From positions 124,001 to 188,000 of the forward strand of contig CBDCUO010000032.1 in NCBI GenBank assembly GCA_965222705.1: a stretch of 64,000 nt of DNA, in the 5' to 3' direction. A program made the position numbers and the translations under genes. Shown piece by piece: positions 17,962 to 27,605 of this stretch; position 1 is the first letter of the stretch, and every line of letters begins with the position of its first letter. Under the pieces are notes generated by a model. That model had not been told where the DNA came from and did no database searches. It saw only the letters and a list, made by a program, of their open reading frames with translations. The DNA is from JAFMDF01 sp965222705 (lineage in GTDB: Bacteria; Bacteroidota; Bacteroidia; Chitinophagales; Saprospiraceae).

Positions 17962-18894
17962 ATGAAAAAAACTATACTCTTTGTATTTGTATTATTTAGC
18001 CTGGGGATTTATGCTCAGGAACAATCTGCTTTTACCCATTATCATATCAATCCCTTACTAATTAACCCTGCTTCGGCTGGAGTAAGTGGGAAGCATCAAC
18101 TGATGCTCAATTTTCGAAACCAATGGACGGGATTCCCTGGTGCGCCGAAAACGCTTGCTTTCTCCTATGACGGACCAATTGGCAAGACTTTTGGAATAGG
18201 AGCGACCATTTACTCGGAGGATATTGCTTCTATTAGCCGTTTTAGGGCAGCGATTAATTATGCGTTTCGTTATCAGTTGGATAAATTAAAAGTAGGCTTT
18301 GGTTTTACGACCGAATTCAGCCAGGAGCGATTACCTGGTGACTTATTGACTAATAATACCGATTTTTATATAAATACCGATAATATCTTGAATGACGGTA
18401 TTGACGGCGTGAATGAATTTGACGCAACGTTGGGCTTTTTTGGAATATATAATGACCAAACCTGGTTCGGCATTGCTTTCCCAAATATCATTAATGCTCG
18501 TTTGGACGGGACGGTGACGGATAATCGAGACCAAACAGAGGGTTATTATCTATTTAATATGGGTCATCGCTTTAAATCTCGCCAATATGGTTTTATCTTA
18601 GAGCCTTCAATTTTGTTGCGGAAGGCTCGGTATGTGCCTTTTCAGGCGGATATTAATCTAAAAGGCTATTTTATAGATGAGCAACTAATTGGTGGACTGT
18701 CCTATCGAGGCGGCTCCAGAGGGGCTATAGGGATTTTGGTCGGAACGAAATTATCTAACTTTGGCTTTTATTATTCTTTTGATGTATCCTTCAAGCGATT
18801 TCAGCGATATAATAATGGCTCGCACGAAGTTACAGTAGCTTTTAGTTTTGCCAGAAAAGAAAAACCCGTCGTCAACGGAACGACAAATAATTGA
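17962..18894 (+). CDS. PorP/SprF-family type IX secretion membrane protein
   Basis: A 310-residue outer-membrane beta-barrel of the PorP/SprF family. It has a signal peptide (MKKTILFVFVLFSLGIYAQ), then the family opening FTHYHINPLLINPASAG and the NQWTGFPGAPKTLAFSYDGP block. Alternating amphipathic strands follow to the end. The frame is open from 17926, but the ATG at 17962 is the one that starts the signal peptide. In Flavobacterium johnsoniae, SprF-like proteins are needed to secrete and attach type B substrates, and their genes sit beside their substrate. Here the partner is the adhesin ending 74 bp upstream. A strong terminator follows at 19002-19033. Confidence 0.92.
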   Translation: MKKTILFVFVLFSLGIYAQEQSAFTHYHINPLLINPASAGVSGKHQLMLNFRNQWTGFPGAPKTLAFSYDGPIGKTFGIGATIYSEDIASISRFRAAINYAFRYQLDKLKVGFGFTTEFSQERLPGDLLTNNTDFYINTDNILNDGIDGVNEFDATLGFFGIYNDQTWFGIAFPNIINARLDGTVTDNRDQTEGYYLFNMGHRFKSRQYGFILEPSILLRKARYVPFQADINLKGYFIDEQLIGGLSYRGGSRGAIGILVGTKLSNFGFYYSFDVSFKRFQRYNNGSHEVTVAFSFARKEKPVVNGTTNN

Positions 18895-19001
18895 ACCAAT
18901 TGATAGTTAAGAAAAGTCGAAGCTAGGAAAAAAAGAATTTTAGAAATGTACTCCTCTACATAAAGACGTAAGATGTCCTTTAACAATTGGTTTTTGGGAT
19001 G

Positions 19002-19033
19002 GCCCCTCTCGACAAGAGAGGGGCTTCTCTTTT
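19002..19033. terminator. Strong hairpin terminator between convergent genes
   Basis: GCCCCTCTC (19002-19010) and GAGAGGGGC (19016-19024) form a perfect 9-bp G-C-rich stem with a five-base loop, followed on the plus strand by TTCTCTTTTT. It lies between the ends of the PorP/SprF gene and gldG and should serve the plus strand best. Confidence 0.85.
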
Positions 19034-19079
19034 TGAGTATTTTTTTTAATCATTCCCTTAACCGCTCTGATACCAATCC

Positions 19080-20585
19080 TTAAGCATATTTTTCCTGCAT
19101 TCGTTTCATCCGCTTATTTCGCTGCATCGTCGAACGTATAACGCCATAAACCAAAACCAAAAGTAAGGGTAGGCCAAAGTTCAGGTATTTCCAAAAATTT
19201 CGTTTACTTGCATTTTCATCGCCTAGGTATTCGCTTTTTATAGGGCGGGAAGCGACTCCTTTTGTGCGCAATTCTATCAAGCCAGTATCGTCAGATAACC
19301 AATCAATACTATTGACCAATAGGCTGGAATTATCGGAACGTTGTCCACCTCTTTGCTGACCACTTACGGCAAAGTCCCCATCGCCAAAAACGACCAGTTT
19401 TCCACTAGAAATACCGTTTTCTAAAATGCCTCCAACTACTAAATTAGATAAGGGCAAATCTGCTGAGGTCCACTGTTTTTGCACGTCGAACATCAAAGGC
19501 GGTTTTAGAGTTCCTGCTCGCTCCGAAGAAAAGGCAATAGGGGTGAATATAGCAGAGCTATCCCCCGTAAATCGAATTGGGCTGGCAAAGGGCATCATCA
19601 TTTGTTCTAGCCCTTTGGTGATTGGATGCTCCGCGAAATTGGAAATCATAGGTAAAAAGGGAAAACTAACGGGCGTATTCATCAAAAAAGGCCCTTGTCG
19701 TTGCTGAACGGTCACACTACCACAGGCTGCATCAATCAAAAAACTACCCTCCACCTCGATTCCTTTAGCAGCGAGCCAGGTCTCTAGACTCGTGGTTACT
19801 TCTGTGCCTTGTGCAGTTGATAAATCTCCGTGGACTCGATTAATAGCCACTAAAATTTTCCCTCCTCTATTATAATAATCATCCAATTTGGCAAAATGAT
19901 CAGGAGGAATAGAATCTTTTGGTGCAATAAATGCAACTGCCCTAAAGCGATCTGCAATGCTGGTTTCTGTATTTAAATCAATGTTTTCTACCGTATATAA
20001 AATAGACAAGGATTGATAAGCTTCTTGCAAATCGGATAGGGAAGGTGCCCCATACCCCTGAATCAAGCCCACCGAGGGTTTTTCTAATACACTTATTTTT
20101 TTAATACTGGTAGAAAGGGTGTATTCCATACCCGAGCCGGATACCAAAACGGGGATAATCTCTTGTTGGTCGCCCGACTTCATCACCGCTCCCGAAAAGA
20201 CACGCTGTTGCTTGGACTGATCTTTTTCTCTCACCTGCACCATCAATGGCTGAATACCATTTTGCATAGCTTCTTGCTGCTTGGCTTCACTTTCTCCGGG
20301 GTCTATAAATTCGTAATCAATCATTCCTTTGGACAAAGTGGAATACTCGAACAACATCTCCTGGAAGTCCTCCTTGACCTTTTTCATTTGTTGGGGCATA
20401 TCTTCTGAAAAATAGGCAGAAATGGTGATAGGGTCTTCCAGATTACCAATAATATCTTTGGTTGCTTTACTCAGTGTAAATTCTTTATCTTCTGTCAAAT
20501 CCAGCCGATAAAAAAAACGCTTGGATAAGATATTGACCAGTATTAAAATTCCGATAATCAAAAAAATAGAGATAGAATTTTTCAT
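19080..20585 (-). CDS. gldG: Gliding motility ABC transporter component GldG
   Basis: A 501-residue protein of the GldG/ABC-2 accessory type. An N-terminal membrane helix (about 4-20) leads into DLTEDKEFTLSKATKDI, the family signature. A long periplasmic region follows, with GLIQGYGAPSLSDL and FGDGDFAVSG, and a final membrane helix lies near 470-488 before a basic tail. GldA, GldF and GldG form an ABC transporter required for gliding in Flavobacterium, though its substrate is not known. It is the last gene of the gldA-gldF-gldG operon, 48 bp after gldF. It is slightly shorter than the Flavobacterium protein as I recall it, with nothing obviously missing. Confidence 0.92.
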   Translation of the reverse strand: MKNSISIFLIIGILILVNILSKRFFYRLDLTEDKEFTLSKATKDIIGNLEDPITISAYFSEDMPQQMKKVKEDFQEMLFEYSTLSKGMIDYEFIDPGESEAKQQEAMQNGIQPLMVQVREKDQSKQQRVFSGAVMKSGDQQEIIPVLVSGSGMEYTLSTSIKKISVLEKPSVGLIQGYGAPSLSDLQEAYQSLSILYTVENIDLNTETSIADRFRAVAFIAPKDSIPPDHFAKLDDYYNRGGKILVAINRVHGDLSTAQGTEVTTSLETWLAAKGIEVEGSFLIDAACGSVTVQQRQGPFLMNTPVSFPFLPMISNFAEHPITKGLEQMMMPFASPIRFTGDSSAIFTPIAFSSERAGTLKPPLMFDVQKQWTSADLPLSNLVVGGILENGISSGKLVVFGDGDFAVSGQQRGGQRSDNSSLLVNSIDWLSDDTGLIELRTKGVASRPIKSEYLGDENASKRNFWKYLNFGLPLLLVLVYGVIRSTMQRNKRMKRMQEKYA

Positions 20586-20633
20586 TTATTTTTTAATCAA
20601 TTTTTTATGAAAAAAATGATTCAGGGATTATCC

Positions 20634-21350
20634 TTACCCTCGATTCGATATTTTTAATTCTGCCAAAAACAAAAAAAGGAAAATAATAGAGCCGAAGTAA
20701 ATCAGGTCTTTAGTATCTAAAACGCCTCTAGAAATGGACTCATAATGGTCTGGAATGCTCAAAGTAGTGATAATATCGCCGACGGTTCCAGATAAATACT
20801 GGCCGATAAAACCCAGCAACCAAAGAAAAACAACATTAATAAATAACGCTAGTAGAAAAGCGACAATTTGATTTTGAGTTAGACTACTTGCAAAGATGCC
20901 AATACTGGTGAAGGCCGCACTTAATAAAAGCAAGCCAAAGTAGCCGCCGATAATGGCGCCATGATCCACATTACCCAATTGACTCACCGTAAAATAATAG
21001 GGAAGTGTAAAGGCAATTGTGATACAAATCATTAAAAAACAGGCAAGGAATTTTCCCAATACCAATTGTCGATTAGAAATAGCTTTGGTCAACAATAATT
21101 CAATCGTGCCGCTTCGCTTTTCTTCCGCTATTTGCTTCATGGTTAAGGCAGGAACTACAAAGAGTAAAACCAAAGGAGCAATAGAAAAAAATTGATCCAA
21201 TGTCGCCTGTTGTCGAATAAATACATCCCCGCCAATAAGCCAAGTAAACAATCCTGCGACAATCAGAAAAATCGCTAAAATAATATAACCAATTAGCGAA
21301 TTAAAGTAAGAACTTAACTCTCGTTTTGCAATTACCCAAACTGGATTCAT
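20634..21350 (-). CDS. gldF: Gliding motility ABC transporter permease GldF
   Basis: A 238-residue inner-membrane permease of the ABC-2 type with six hydrophobic segments. The opening MNPVWVIAKRELSSYFNSLIGY and the loop TMKQIAEEKRSGTIELLLTKAIS are characteristic of GldF. It would form the membrane channel for the GldA ATPase. It sits between gldA (100 bp upstream) and gldG (48 bp downstream) on the minus strand, the usual order for the operon where all three genes are together. Confidence 0.92.
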   Translation of the reverse strand: MNPVWVIAKRELSSYFNSLIGYIILAIFLIVAGLFTWLIGGDVFIRQQATLDQFFSIAPLVLLFVVPALTMKQIAEEKRSGTIELLLTKAISNRQLVLGKFLACFLMICITIAFTLPYYFTVSQLGNVDHGAIIGGYFGLLLLSAAFTSIGIFASSLTQNQIVAFLLALFINVVFLWLLGFIGQYLSGTVGDIITTLSIPDHYESISRGVLDTKDLIYFGSIIFLFLFLAELKISNRG

Positions 21351-21450
21351 ACTTTTTCTTTTATTTTTTAGTGTTCGTGCTGCATCCCGTTTATTAGGCA
21401 GAATGCAGTGGTAATTTTCGACAGACTAAACCTCACTGTACTTTTGTGCT

Positions 21451-22374
21451 TTAATTAATAGTCAAATCTCGGAAAATGTCCTCCAATTTCGTTTCAAAAG
21501 GAATCATTTCACTCAATACCCATTTATTTTTGACACACAATTTAAAAATGGCTTTATTCGATTGTTGATCTGGTACACTTTGAATTTCAAATCGGTTGTC
21601 ATCTGCATCAATAAAATCAACTAAAGCAATAGAGGATAGAGCTTGCAATTTTTCATAGATTTCGTTGGCTTTTCCTTCCTCAATTTTTACTTTCAGTACC
21701 TGCTGTCCCTGTGCTTGTTTGCGAAGCGTAGAGGCGGTTCCGTCTGCTACGATTTTCCCTTGGTTGATAATCAAAATACGGTCGCAGGTAGCCTCCACTT
21801 CGGGCAAAATATGGGTACTTAAAATTACAGTTTTCTCCCTCCCCAACTGCCGGATTAGTTCTCTAATTTCTACGATTTGATTAGGGTCAAGTCCGGTCGT
21901 TGGTTCATCCAGAATCAGTATTTCTGGATTGTGAATCATGGCTTGTGCCAGCCCGACCCTTTGACGATAGCCTTTTGATAGTTCTCCAATTTTTTTATGC
22001 TTTTCTACATCTAATCCGCATACGCGGACCATCTCTCGTATCCGACTATCGGTCATACCTTTAGAAACCCCCTGCAGGGCTGCACAAAATTCCAAATAAT
22101 CAATGACGGGCATTTCGAGGTATAATGGATTGCTTTCTGGTAGATAGCCGATGTGCTTTTTGAGATTTCCGGTTTTAACGGATTGTCCACCAATTAAAAT
22201 ATCGCCACTTTCTATATCAATAGAATTGGTAATCATTTTCATGGTCGTTGTTTTTCCGGCACCATTGGGGCCTAAGAACCCCAGCACCTCTCCCGTTTTT
22301 ACTTCAAAAGAAATATTATCCACCGCTTTTTGAAATCCATAGCTTTTTGTGAGCTGTTGAATTTGTATATCCAT
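21451..22374 (-). CDS. gldA: Gliding motility ABC transporter ATPase GldA
   Basis: A 307-residue ABC ATPase. Walker A is LGPNGAGKTTTMKMI, the signature is LSKGYRQRVGLAQAM, Walker B plus catalytic Glu is ILILDEPTTGLD, and the switch His is in LSTHILPEVE. The C-terminal 90 residues are the extra domain seen in GldA and other drug-type ATPases. Its identity as GldA rests on its position directly before gldF and gldG. It is the first gene of the operon; a TATATTTG element lies about 245 bp upstream. Confidence 0.93.
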   Translation of the reverse strand: MDIQIQQLTKSYGFQKAVDNISFEVKTGEVLGFLGPNGAGKTTTMKMITNSIDIESGDILIGGQSVKTGNLKKHIGYLPESNPLYLEMPVIDYLEFCAALQGVSKGMTDSRIREMVRVCGLDVEKHKKIGELSKGYRQRVGLAQAMIHNPEILILDEPTTGLDPNQIVEIRELIRQLGREKTVILSTHILPEVEATCDRILIINQGKIVADGTASTLRKQAQGQQVLKVKIEEGKANEIYEKLQALSSIALVDFIDADDNRFEIQSVPDQQSNKAIFKLCVKNKWVLSEMIPFETKLEDIFRDLTIN

Positions 22375-22807
22375 ATTTTTTCTGAATTTGTATTATAACA
22401 AGTTGAAAAACCATTTTCTTAAAATATAATTTAGAAGGAGTAAATGGTGGAAGGCAGACACCTACTCCAAATTTAACAGGCTATTATTTTGATATGACCC
22501 AAAAAGCTCGAAGTAAGGAAGCTCAAAAAAATAACGCTGTCATTTGGGTTATTTTTTTGTTACTATTAGAAATTATTTTCTCAATTTTGTTGATGACATT
22601 TTTTATTTTTGGGAGGGCAAATATAAAGTTTTTCTGGAACTCTCTAAAAGATCGACTGGATATTTTAGACCGTGCCTTTTGATGATCAAAAACAAAATAT
22701 CCTTGATTAATTTCTCCAAACGTTCTATTTTGCTCCCTCTTTTTTGATTTAAAATTACCCGATTGATCAAAAGAGATTTTTCTGAATTATTTTAAATGGT
22801 TTTTGCT
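22375..22807. other. Divergent intergenic region between gldA and the MORN lipoprotein
   Basis: No gene is supported. Two overlapping plus-strand frames of about 60 codons (22494-22682 and 22544-22747) are AT-rich, and they cross a good minus-strand -7 element for gldA, so they are more likely leader sequence. Confidence 0.5.
22618..22625 (-). promoter_or_regulatory. Candidate -7 element for gldAFG
   Basis: The minus strand reads TATATTTG, a full match to TAnnTTTG, followed by CC. A transcript from here would have a leader of roughly 235 bases before the gldA start. No -33 TTTG is evident. Confidence 0.4.
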
Positions 22808-23401
22808 ATGAAATCAATCTTATCTATCTCTGGATTAATTCTAATGATGTCTTTTATGACGGGCTGTGGCCAGGGTGGCTCATCTGCTGCATTACCTACG
22901 GATTTGGCGGGCTTTACCACCACAAGTATTGCCAATGGTGCAGGTTTAAAAGCAGAAAAAAAAGATGCCAACGGGCAGGTAATAGAGGAGGGTATTTTGA
23001 TTAATGATATGAAAAACGGCACCTGGATTACTTATTATCCAAATAAGGAAAAAGCTATAAAGTCTTTGGCTACTTATGTGAATAATGAATTAAATGGCTT
23101 GTTTTTGACTTTTTCGGATCGGGGACAAATAGAAACGCTCACTACTTATGCCAATGGGATTTACGATGGCAATTTTGCCAAATTTAAATTTGGACGTGTA
23201 GAGGAATCGGCCACCTACTTAAACGGAGAATTGCATGGATTGTATAAGAAGTTCTCTAATACCAATAAAATACAGGTTGAAGCGGAATATAAAAATGGCA
23301 AGCAGGACGGCTATTACCGCTATTACGATGAGGAGGGAAAGGTAGTGATGGAATATCAATACAAAAACGGCGAGAAAGTAAGTGGCGGTCTAAGTAAATA
23401 A
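22808..23401 (+). CDS. MORN/YwqK-type repeat lipoprotein
   Basis: A 197-residue lipoprotein. The signal peptide ends in the lipobox FMTGC, so the mature protein starts at a lipidated cysteine. The rest is a string of MORN-variant repeats of about 22 residues with phrases such as NDMKNGTWITYYPNKEK, LNGELHGLYKKFS and KNGKQDGYYRYYDEEG, the pattern annotated as toxin-antitoxin YwqK family antitoxin. That family label is misleading here: lipid anchoring and the absence of any toxin neighbour point to a structural or binding role in the envelope. The frame is open from an ATG at 22796, but the ATG at 22808 gives a clean signal peptide. Confidence 0.85.
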   Translation: MKSILSISGLILMMSFMTGCGQGGSSAALPTDLAGFTTTSIANGAGLKAEKKDANGQVIEEGILINDMKNGTWITYYPNKEKAIKSLATYVNNELNGLFLTFSDRGQIETLTTYANGIYDGNFAKFKFGRVEESATYLNGELHGLYKKFSNTNKIQVEAEYKNGKQDGYYRYYDEEGKVVMEYQYKNGEKVSGGLSK

Positions 23402-23857
23402 CTAGTGTAGTGATTTGTAATTAATAAGAGATCAGCATTTTCTTGGCAAAGCACTGATTTTCGATGCGTTGAAAGATTAATTCCATCTGGACAACGGGAT
23501 TAAAAGCTTAAGATTTAAGCTAATAGATAAGGTTATGAGTATGGATTACCAAATACGTACTTTCCCTCTTTTTATTAAATTTTTTCTTACTACATTATTC
23601 TGATTATTCTTAGGTACGCTAGTCCTTTTTGACGGGGAGGTTGGGCATTAAACTGCTTGTTAATGCAGACTTTTAAGTGTCAATGGCTATGTTTTTTGTT
23701 GCTGAGGGAGATTTGGTTTAATATTTGTGCAAAATCCAAAATAGGAATTCGACTATTATCAAGCATTATTCAATCTTCCAGTCATTTCAAACTAATCTTT
23801 AAGGGTCTATTTACATAATTTAAATAAATATTATTTTTGCAAAAAGGCATAGTTTCT
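23402..23857. other. Intergenic region upstream of the NtrY-like kinase
   Basis: No gene is supported. A 7-bp inverted repeat (AGCTTAA/TTAAGCT, 23505-23521) and a -7-like element at 23832-23839 are the only structures seen. Confidence 0.5.
23832..23839 (+). promoter_or_regulatory. Candidate -7 element for the NtrY-like kinase
   Basis: TATTTTTG matches TAnnTTTG and ends 18 bp before the ATG at 23858, which would give a very short leader. It overlaps the TTG at 23837, making that upstream start unlikely. Confidence 0.35.
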
Positions 23858-26800
23858 ATGAAGTTCAGTCGCCAATTTTATTATTTGCTGCTCGCTATTG
23901 TTTTTTTCTTTTTGCTTGCAAAAGGCTTAGAGCAATATTTTAGTAAGAGCAAACTGCTTAGCAAGTATGCGGCTTTGATCGAGGAAAATCTGCAACAATA
24001 TGAGCAGGAAATTGAAGCAAAACTGAAAAATGAAACCTTCTTTTTAAGTGAACTTGACGCCAATAAAACAAACTACGGGGAAATAAAAAACTTTGCAAAG
24101 AGACATTATAACATTTGTTTGTACCACAAAGATTCTTTGCTTTTTTGGTCCAATTCCATTGCCTTTCCCACGCCTGCTTTATTAGAAAACCTAAGCGTCC
24201 AACAACCAATCTTTACGCAGTTGTCAAATGGCTATTTTGCTGTCCGGAAGCATTCATTATCCTTTTTGCAAGATTCCGAAAAGTATGCCATTTCCCTAAT
24301 TCCAATAAAATGGGAATACGATGAACATATTAAAAACCTCAACGCCCAATTTGAAGCGGGAAGCTTGGAAAAAATACCAGGTAACCTTCGAATCAGTTTA
24401 AGTCAATCAAAATATCCGATCCATTCTCGCCAGGGTAAAGCGATCTGCTATCTTCAGGAAACGGATGATTTTATAGATAAAGGCATTCTTAAGTGGCTGC
24501 TATTTTGTTATTTGATCGGCTTTGTTTTATTGGGCATTACCATCAATATAATTGCTCAAAAATTACAGTTTTTTAACAAACCCTGGCTGGGGCCTGCCTT
24601 TTTATTAATCACTGTATTTGGCCTGCGATTTTTTAGCCAGGACTGGAGCCTTAAGTTTCAGGAATTTCAGGTGTTTGAGCGATCTTTTGAAAATCCAAGC
24701 GTTTCAGTCGGTGATTTACTGATCAATATTATCTTGCTGTTATGGGTTGTTATCTTTATTCATAGAGAATCGAAGGGGAAAAATTTTAAGGTCAATTTTC
24801 CTCCCAATATTCGTTTTTTCTTAACGACCATGAACTACCTCTCCGTCATTCTTGCCTTGTTAATACTAATAAGTGTATTGAAAAGCCTGGTTTTAAATTC
24901 GGGGATTGCCTTTGATTTTAAAAATGTTTTTAATCTTGACCAATATAGCGTTATAGCCGTATTGGGGGTTATTTTGCTGCTTTTTACTCAGTTTGTTTTT
25001 AGCCATCGAATGATGATTACGATTCATCGGCTGAATCTTTCTCAGCAGAAACGACTAATCGCAGGGGTGCTGGCAGTTGGTTTTTCTCTTCCGATCATTT
25101 ATTTTATAGACTTGCAGATTCCGCTGCATATTACCGCTCTATTGGCTTTTATTTTTGTCTTAGCTTATGATTTATTCATTGATATGGATAATCCCGGACT
25201 CGTATGGTTGGTGGGATGGATAGTACTATTTGCCGGTGTATCTTCTGGCTTGCTGTATAAATATAATATGGACAAAGAGGAAAAGGAGGAGTTGGTGATT
25301 GCTGAGGGCTTAGCACAAGAGCGAGATCAATTGGTTGAGCGAGCACTTTTGAGTTTTAAATCGGCTTTGCACTTCGAAGCTCCCCAAATTACTTCTACCG
25401 ATTCTCCTTCTGTTTTGGGAAAAATAAAGGAAAAAGTTTACACCTCTTTTTTTAATCAAAGTTATTTGTATAATAATTATAAGTATCGGGTTTATGGCTT
25501 TAATGATAGGGGCGAGTTTTACTTTAAAGATCAGCTACCTGGAAGTTTAGAGTCCTGGGAGCAAAAAATCACCCAATCTAGGCCATTGGAAACGGACCCA
25601 AATATTTATTTCTATTCCAATAGCAAAGGCAATCAAAGTTATCTTCTCCGAATAGAGTCTCCATTTGCTAATTCTGCTAAAGGGGGTATTCATTTGTTTT
25701 TTGAGTTTGAAAAGGCTTCCAGAAAACGCTCAAAAGTTTACATAGACCTATTGACCGATGAAGGATTTAAAGGCTTAAAGAATATTGAAAACTATGACTA
25801 TGCCATTATTAAAAATGGCTTGGCGGTGGAGGAAGAGGGAATTGAGGCGGATGATCCCGATTTCGTTTTTCCAAATGAACCAGAAATAGGCGGGTATGAT
25901 AAAACTCCAGGTACCAGAGGAAATACTATCAACTTTATGTACCGTTTTGGAGAAAAAGACTATGTGATTCTAAGCAAAAAGAAGAATAATTTGTTTCATC
26001 CGGTATCTCTCTTTTCTTATATTTTTTGTTTTTTAGCCATATTAGTATTGTTGTTTGCGCTGGCCAATTCCAAACTAAGAATATTGCCCTATAATTTCAA
26101 TTTCAATTTATGGAATAAGCCTTCTTTAAAAAATAGAGTTCAGTTTTCTACCATTTTTTTAACTATTGCCTCCTTTATACTAATTGGCATCGTTTCGGTT
26201 TATTTTCTCAGGGATTCCTATATAAGCTATGATAGGGATCGCTTGGGAAGGAAGGCCAGTTCTGTCCTGGCTAATGCAGAACAATTCCTCGGGTTGGAGA
26301 GTGACTCTTTGGATTTTTTACAAAATGTCGGCAACCTGAATTTTTTGCGGGATTACATTGGCGTATTGTCGGAAACCCATCGAATAGATGTCAATTTATT
26401 CGACAGAAACGGAGATTTGATTCAATCTTCCGAGATGGATATTTTCAAAAAAGGGGTTATTCCGCCCAAAATGAGTGCCCGTGCTTATGAATATTTGGAA
26501 AAATTTAATTTGTCGGATTATGTGCAAATCGAAGAATATATAAGTGACTATAGTTTTATGACCGCCTTCATGTCTTTGAAGGATGCCAATGGAAAAAAGT
26601 TGGCCTATCTGAGTGTCCCTTACTCTAATAAACAACGAGTTTTGCAAGATGATGTGGCTGATTTTATGGGAAATTTATTGAATGTATATGTCTTTCTATT
26701 ATTAGTGGCGGGGAGCATTTCTATTATAATGGCCAACTCTATTACTAAACCAATTACGGCTATTGGGGAAAACCTTAAAGAAATTAAGCTAGGCAATCCG

Positions 26801-27592
26801 AATGAGCCTTTGGAATGGCGCACCAATGATGAAATTGGTGCTTTAATTTCTGAATACAACCGGATGATTTTGAAATTGGAGCATAGTGCAAAATTGCTCG
26901 CGCGCTCCGAACGAGAGGGAGCCTGGAGAGAAATGGCCAAGCAGGTAGCGCATGAAATTAAAAATCCATTAACCCCGATGAAACTGAGCATTCAATATCT
27001 TCAGCATGCTTTTCAGTCGAATCCGGAGAATATAGAACCCCTTTTGAAGCGGGTTTCTCATACTTTGATAGAACAAATTGACAACCTGGCGCAGATTGCG
27101 TCCGAGTTTTCCAGTTTTGCCAAAATGCCGCGTGCTAATAATCAACAAATCAAACTCAATGATTTGGTTGAGTCTGTTCACGATTTGTTCAAGGAGCATA
27201 AAAATATGGATGTTTTACTGAGTTTACCAGAAGATGATTTTTATGTTTTTGCAGATAAAAACCATTTGATGCGTGTGTTGAATAACATGATTAAGAATGC
27301 AATAGAATCCATTCCTAAATCCAGAAGAGGAAAAATTCAAGTTTCCCTTTATAAAATGGGCAGCATGGCAATCATTCAGGTAGAGGATAATGGAGAGGGG
27401 ATTCCGGAAGAGATGAAGTCTAAAGTTTTTGTCCCCAACTTTACTACTAAGAATTCGGGCACAGGTTTAGGGCTGGCCATTTCTAAAAATATCATTGAAT
27501 CCGTTAATGGGAAGATCTATTTTGAAACAGAAAAAGATAAAGGAACCAATTTTTATGTAGAATTGCCTTTAGAAGATATGCTAGTCAACTGA
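23858..27592 (+). CDS. Large multi-pass NtrY-like sensor histidine kinase
   Basis: A 1,244-residue membrane kinase. An N-terminal helix and extracytoplasmic segment lead to a cluster of helices at about 214-470. A second extracytoplasmic region follows, with helices near 714-739 and 762-788, a third extracytoplasmic sensor-like region, and a last helix near 942-965. Next come HAMP (TKPITAIGENLKEIKLG), the dimerisation domain with phosphoacceptor H1032 in QVAHEIKNPLTPMKL, and HATPase_c with NMIKNAIES, DNGEGIPEEM and GTGLGLAISKN. The HEIKNPLTPMKLSIQYL motif is typical of NtrY kinases. No response regulator is adjacent. The ATG at 23858 is chosen over the TTG at 23837. It converges on the TPR kinase with only 13 bp between stops. 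Confidence 0.9.
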   Translation: MKFSRQFYYLLLAIVFFFLLAKGLEQYFSKSKLLSKYAALIEENLQQYEQEIEAKLKNETFFLSELDANKTNYGEIKNFAKRHYNICLYHKDSLLFWSNSIAFPTPALLENLSVQQPIFTQLSNGYFAVRKHSLSFLQDSEKYAISLIPIKWEYDEHIKNLNAQFEAGSLEKIPGNLRISLSQSKYPIHSRQGKAICYLQETDDFIDKGILKWLLFCYLIGFVLLGITINIIAQKLQFFNKPWLGPAFLLITVFGLRFFSQDWSLKFQEFQVFERSFENPSVSVGDLLINIILLLWVVIFIHRESKGKNFKVNFPPNIRFFLTTMNYLSVILALLILISVLKSLVLNSGIAFDFKNVFNLDQYSVIAVLGVILLLFTQFVFSHRMMITIHRLNLSQQKRLIAGVLAVGFSLPIIYFIDLQIPLHITALLAFIFVLAYDLFIDMDNPGLVWLVGWIVLFAGVSSGLLYKYNMDKEEKEELVIAEGLAQERDQLVERALLSFKSALHFEAPQITSTDSPSVLGKIKEKVYTSFFNQSYLYNNYKYRVYGFNDRGEFYFKDQLPGSLESWEQKITQSRPLETDPNIYFYSNSKGNQSYLLRIESPFANSAKGGIHLFFEFEKASRKRSKVYIDLLTDEGFKGLKNIENYDYAIIKNGLAVEEEGIEADDPDFVFPNEPEIGGYDKTPGTRGNTINFMYRFGEKDYVILSKKKNNLFHPVSLFSYIFCFLAILVLLFALANSKLRILPYNFNFNLWNKPSLKNRVQFSTIFLTIASFILIGIVSVYFLRDSYISYDRDRLGRKASSVLANAEQFLGLESDSLDFLQNVGNLNFLRDYIGVLSETHRIDVNLFDRNGDLIQSSEMDIFKKGVIPPKMSARAYEYLEKFNLSDYVQIEEYISDYSFMTAFMSLKDANGKKLAYLSVPYSNKQRVLQDDVADFMGNLLNVYVFLLLVAGSISIIMANSITKPITAIGENLKEIKLGNPNEPLEWRTNDEIGALISEYNRMILKLEHSAKLLARSEREGAWREMAKQVAHEIKNPLTPMKLSIQYLQHAFQSNPENIEPLLKRVSHTLIEQIDNLAQIASEFSSFAKMPRANNQQIKLNDLVESVHDLFKEHKNMDVLLSLPEDDFYVFADKNHLMRVLNNMIKNAIESIPKSRRGKIQVSLYKMGSMAIIQVEDNGEGIPEEMKSKVFVPNFTTKNSGTGLGLAISKNIIESVNGKIYFETEKDKGTNFYVELPLEDMLVN

Positions 27593-27605
27593 TTTGCGCT
27601 CTTGG

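Noticed and set aside
22494..22747. Two overlapping plus-strand frames of about 60 codons with hydrophobic stretches
   Set aside because: They are AT-rich low-complexity translations crossing the likely gldA promoter; hydrophobicity follows from base composition.
22808..23401. Reading the MORN-repeat protein as the antitoxin of a toxin-antitoxin pair
   Set aside because: It is a lipoprotein with no toxin gene beside it; the YwqK antitoxin label is inherited from weak annotation.
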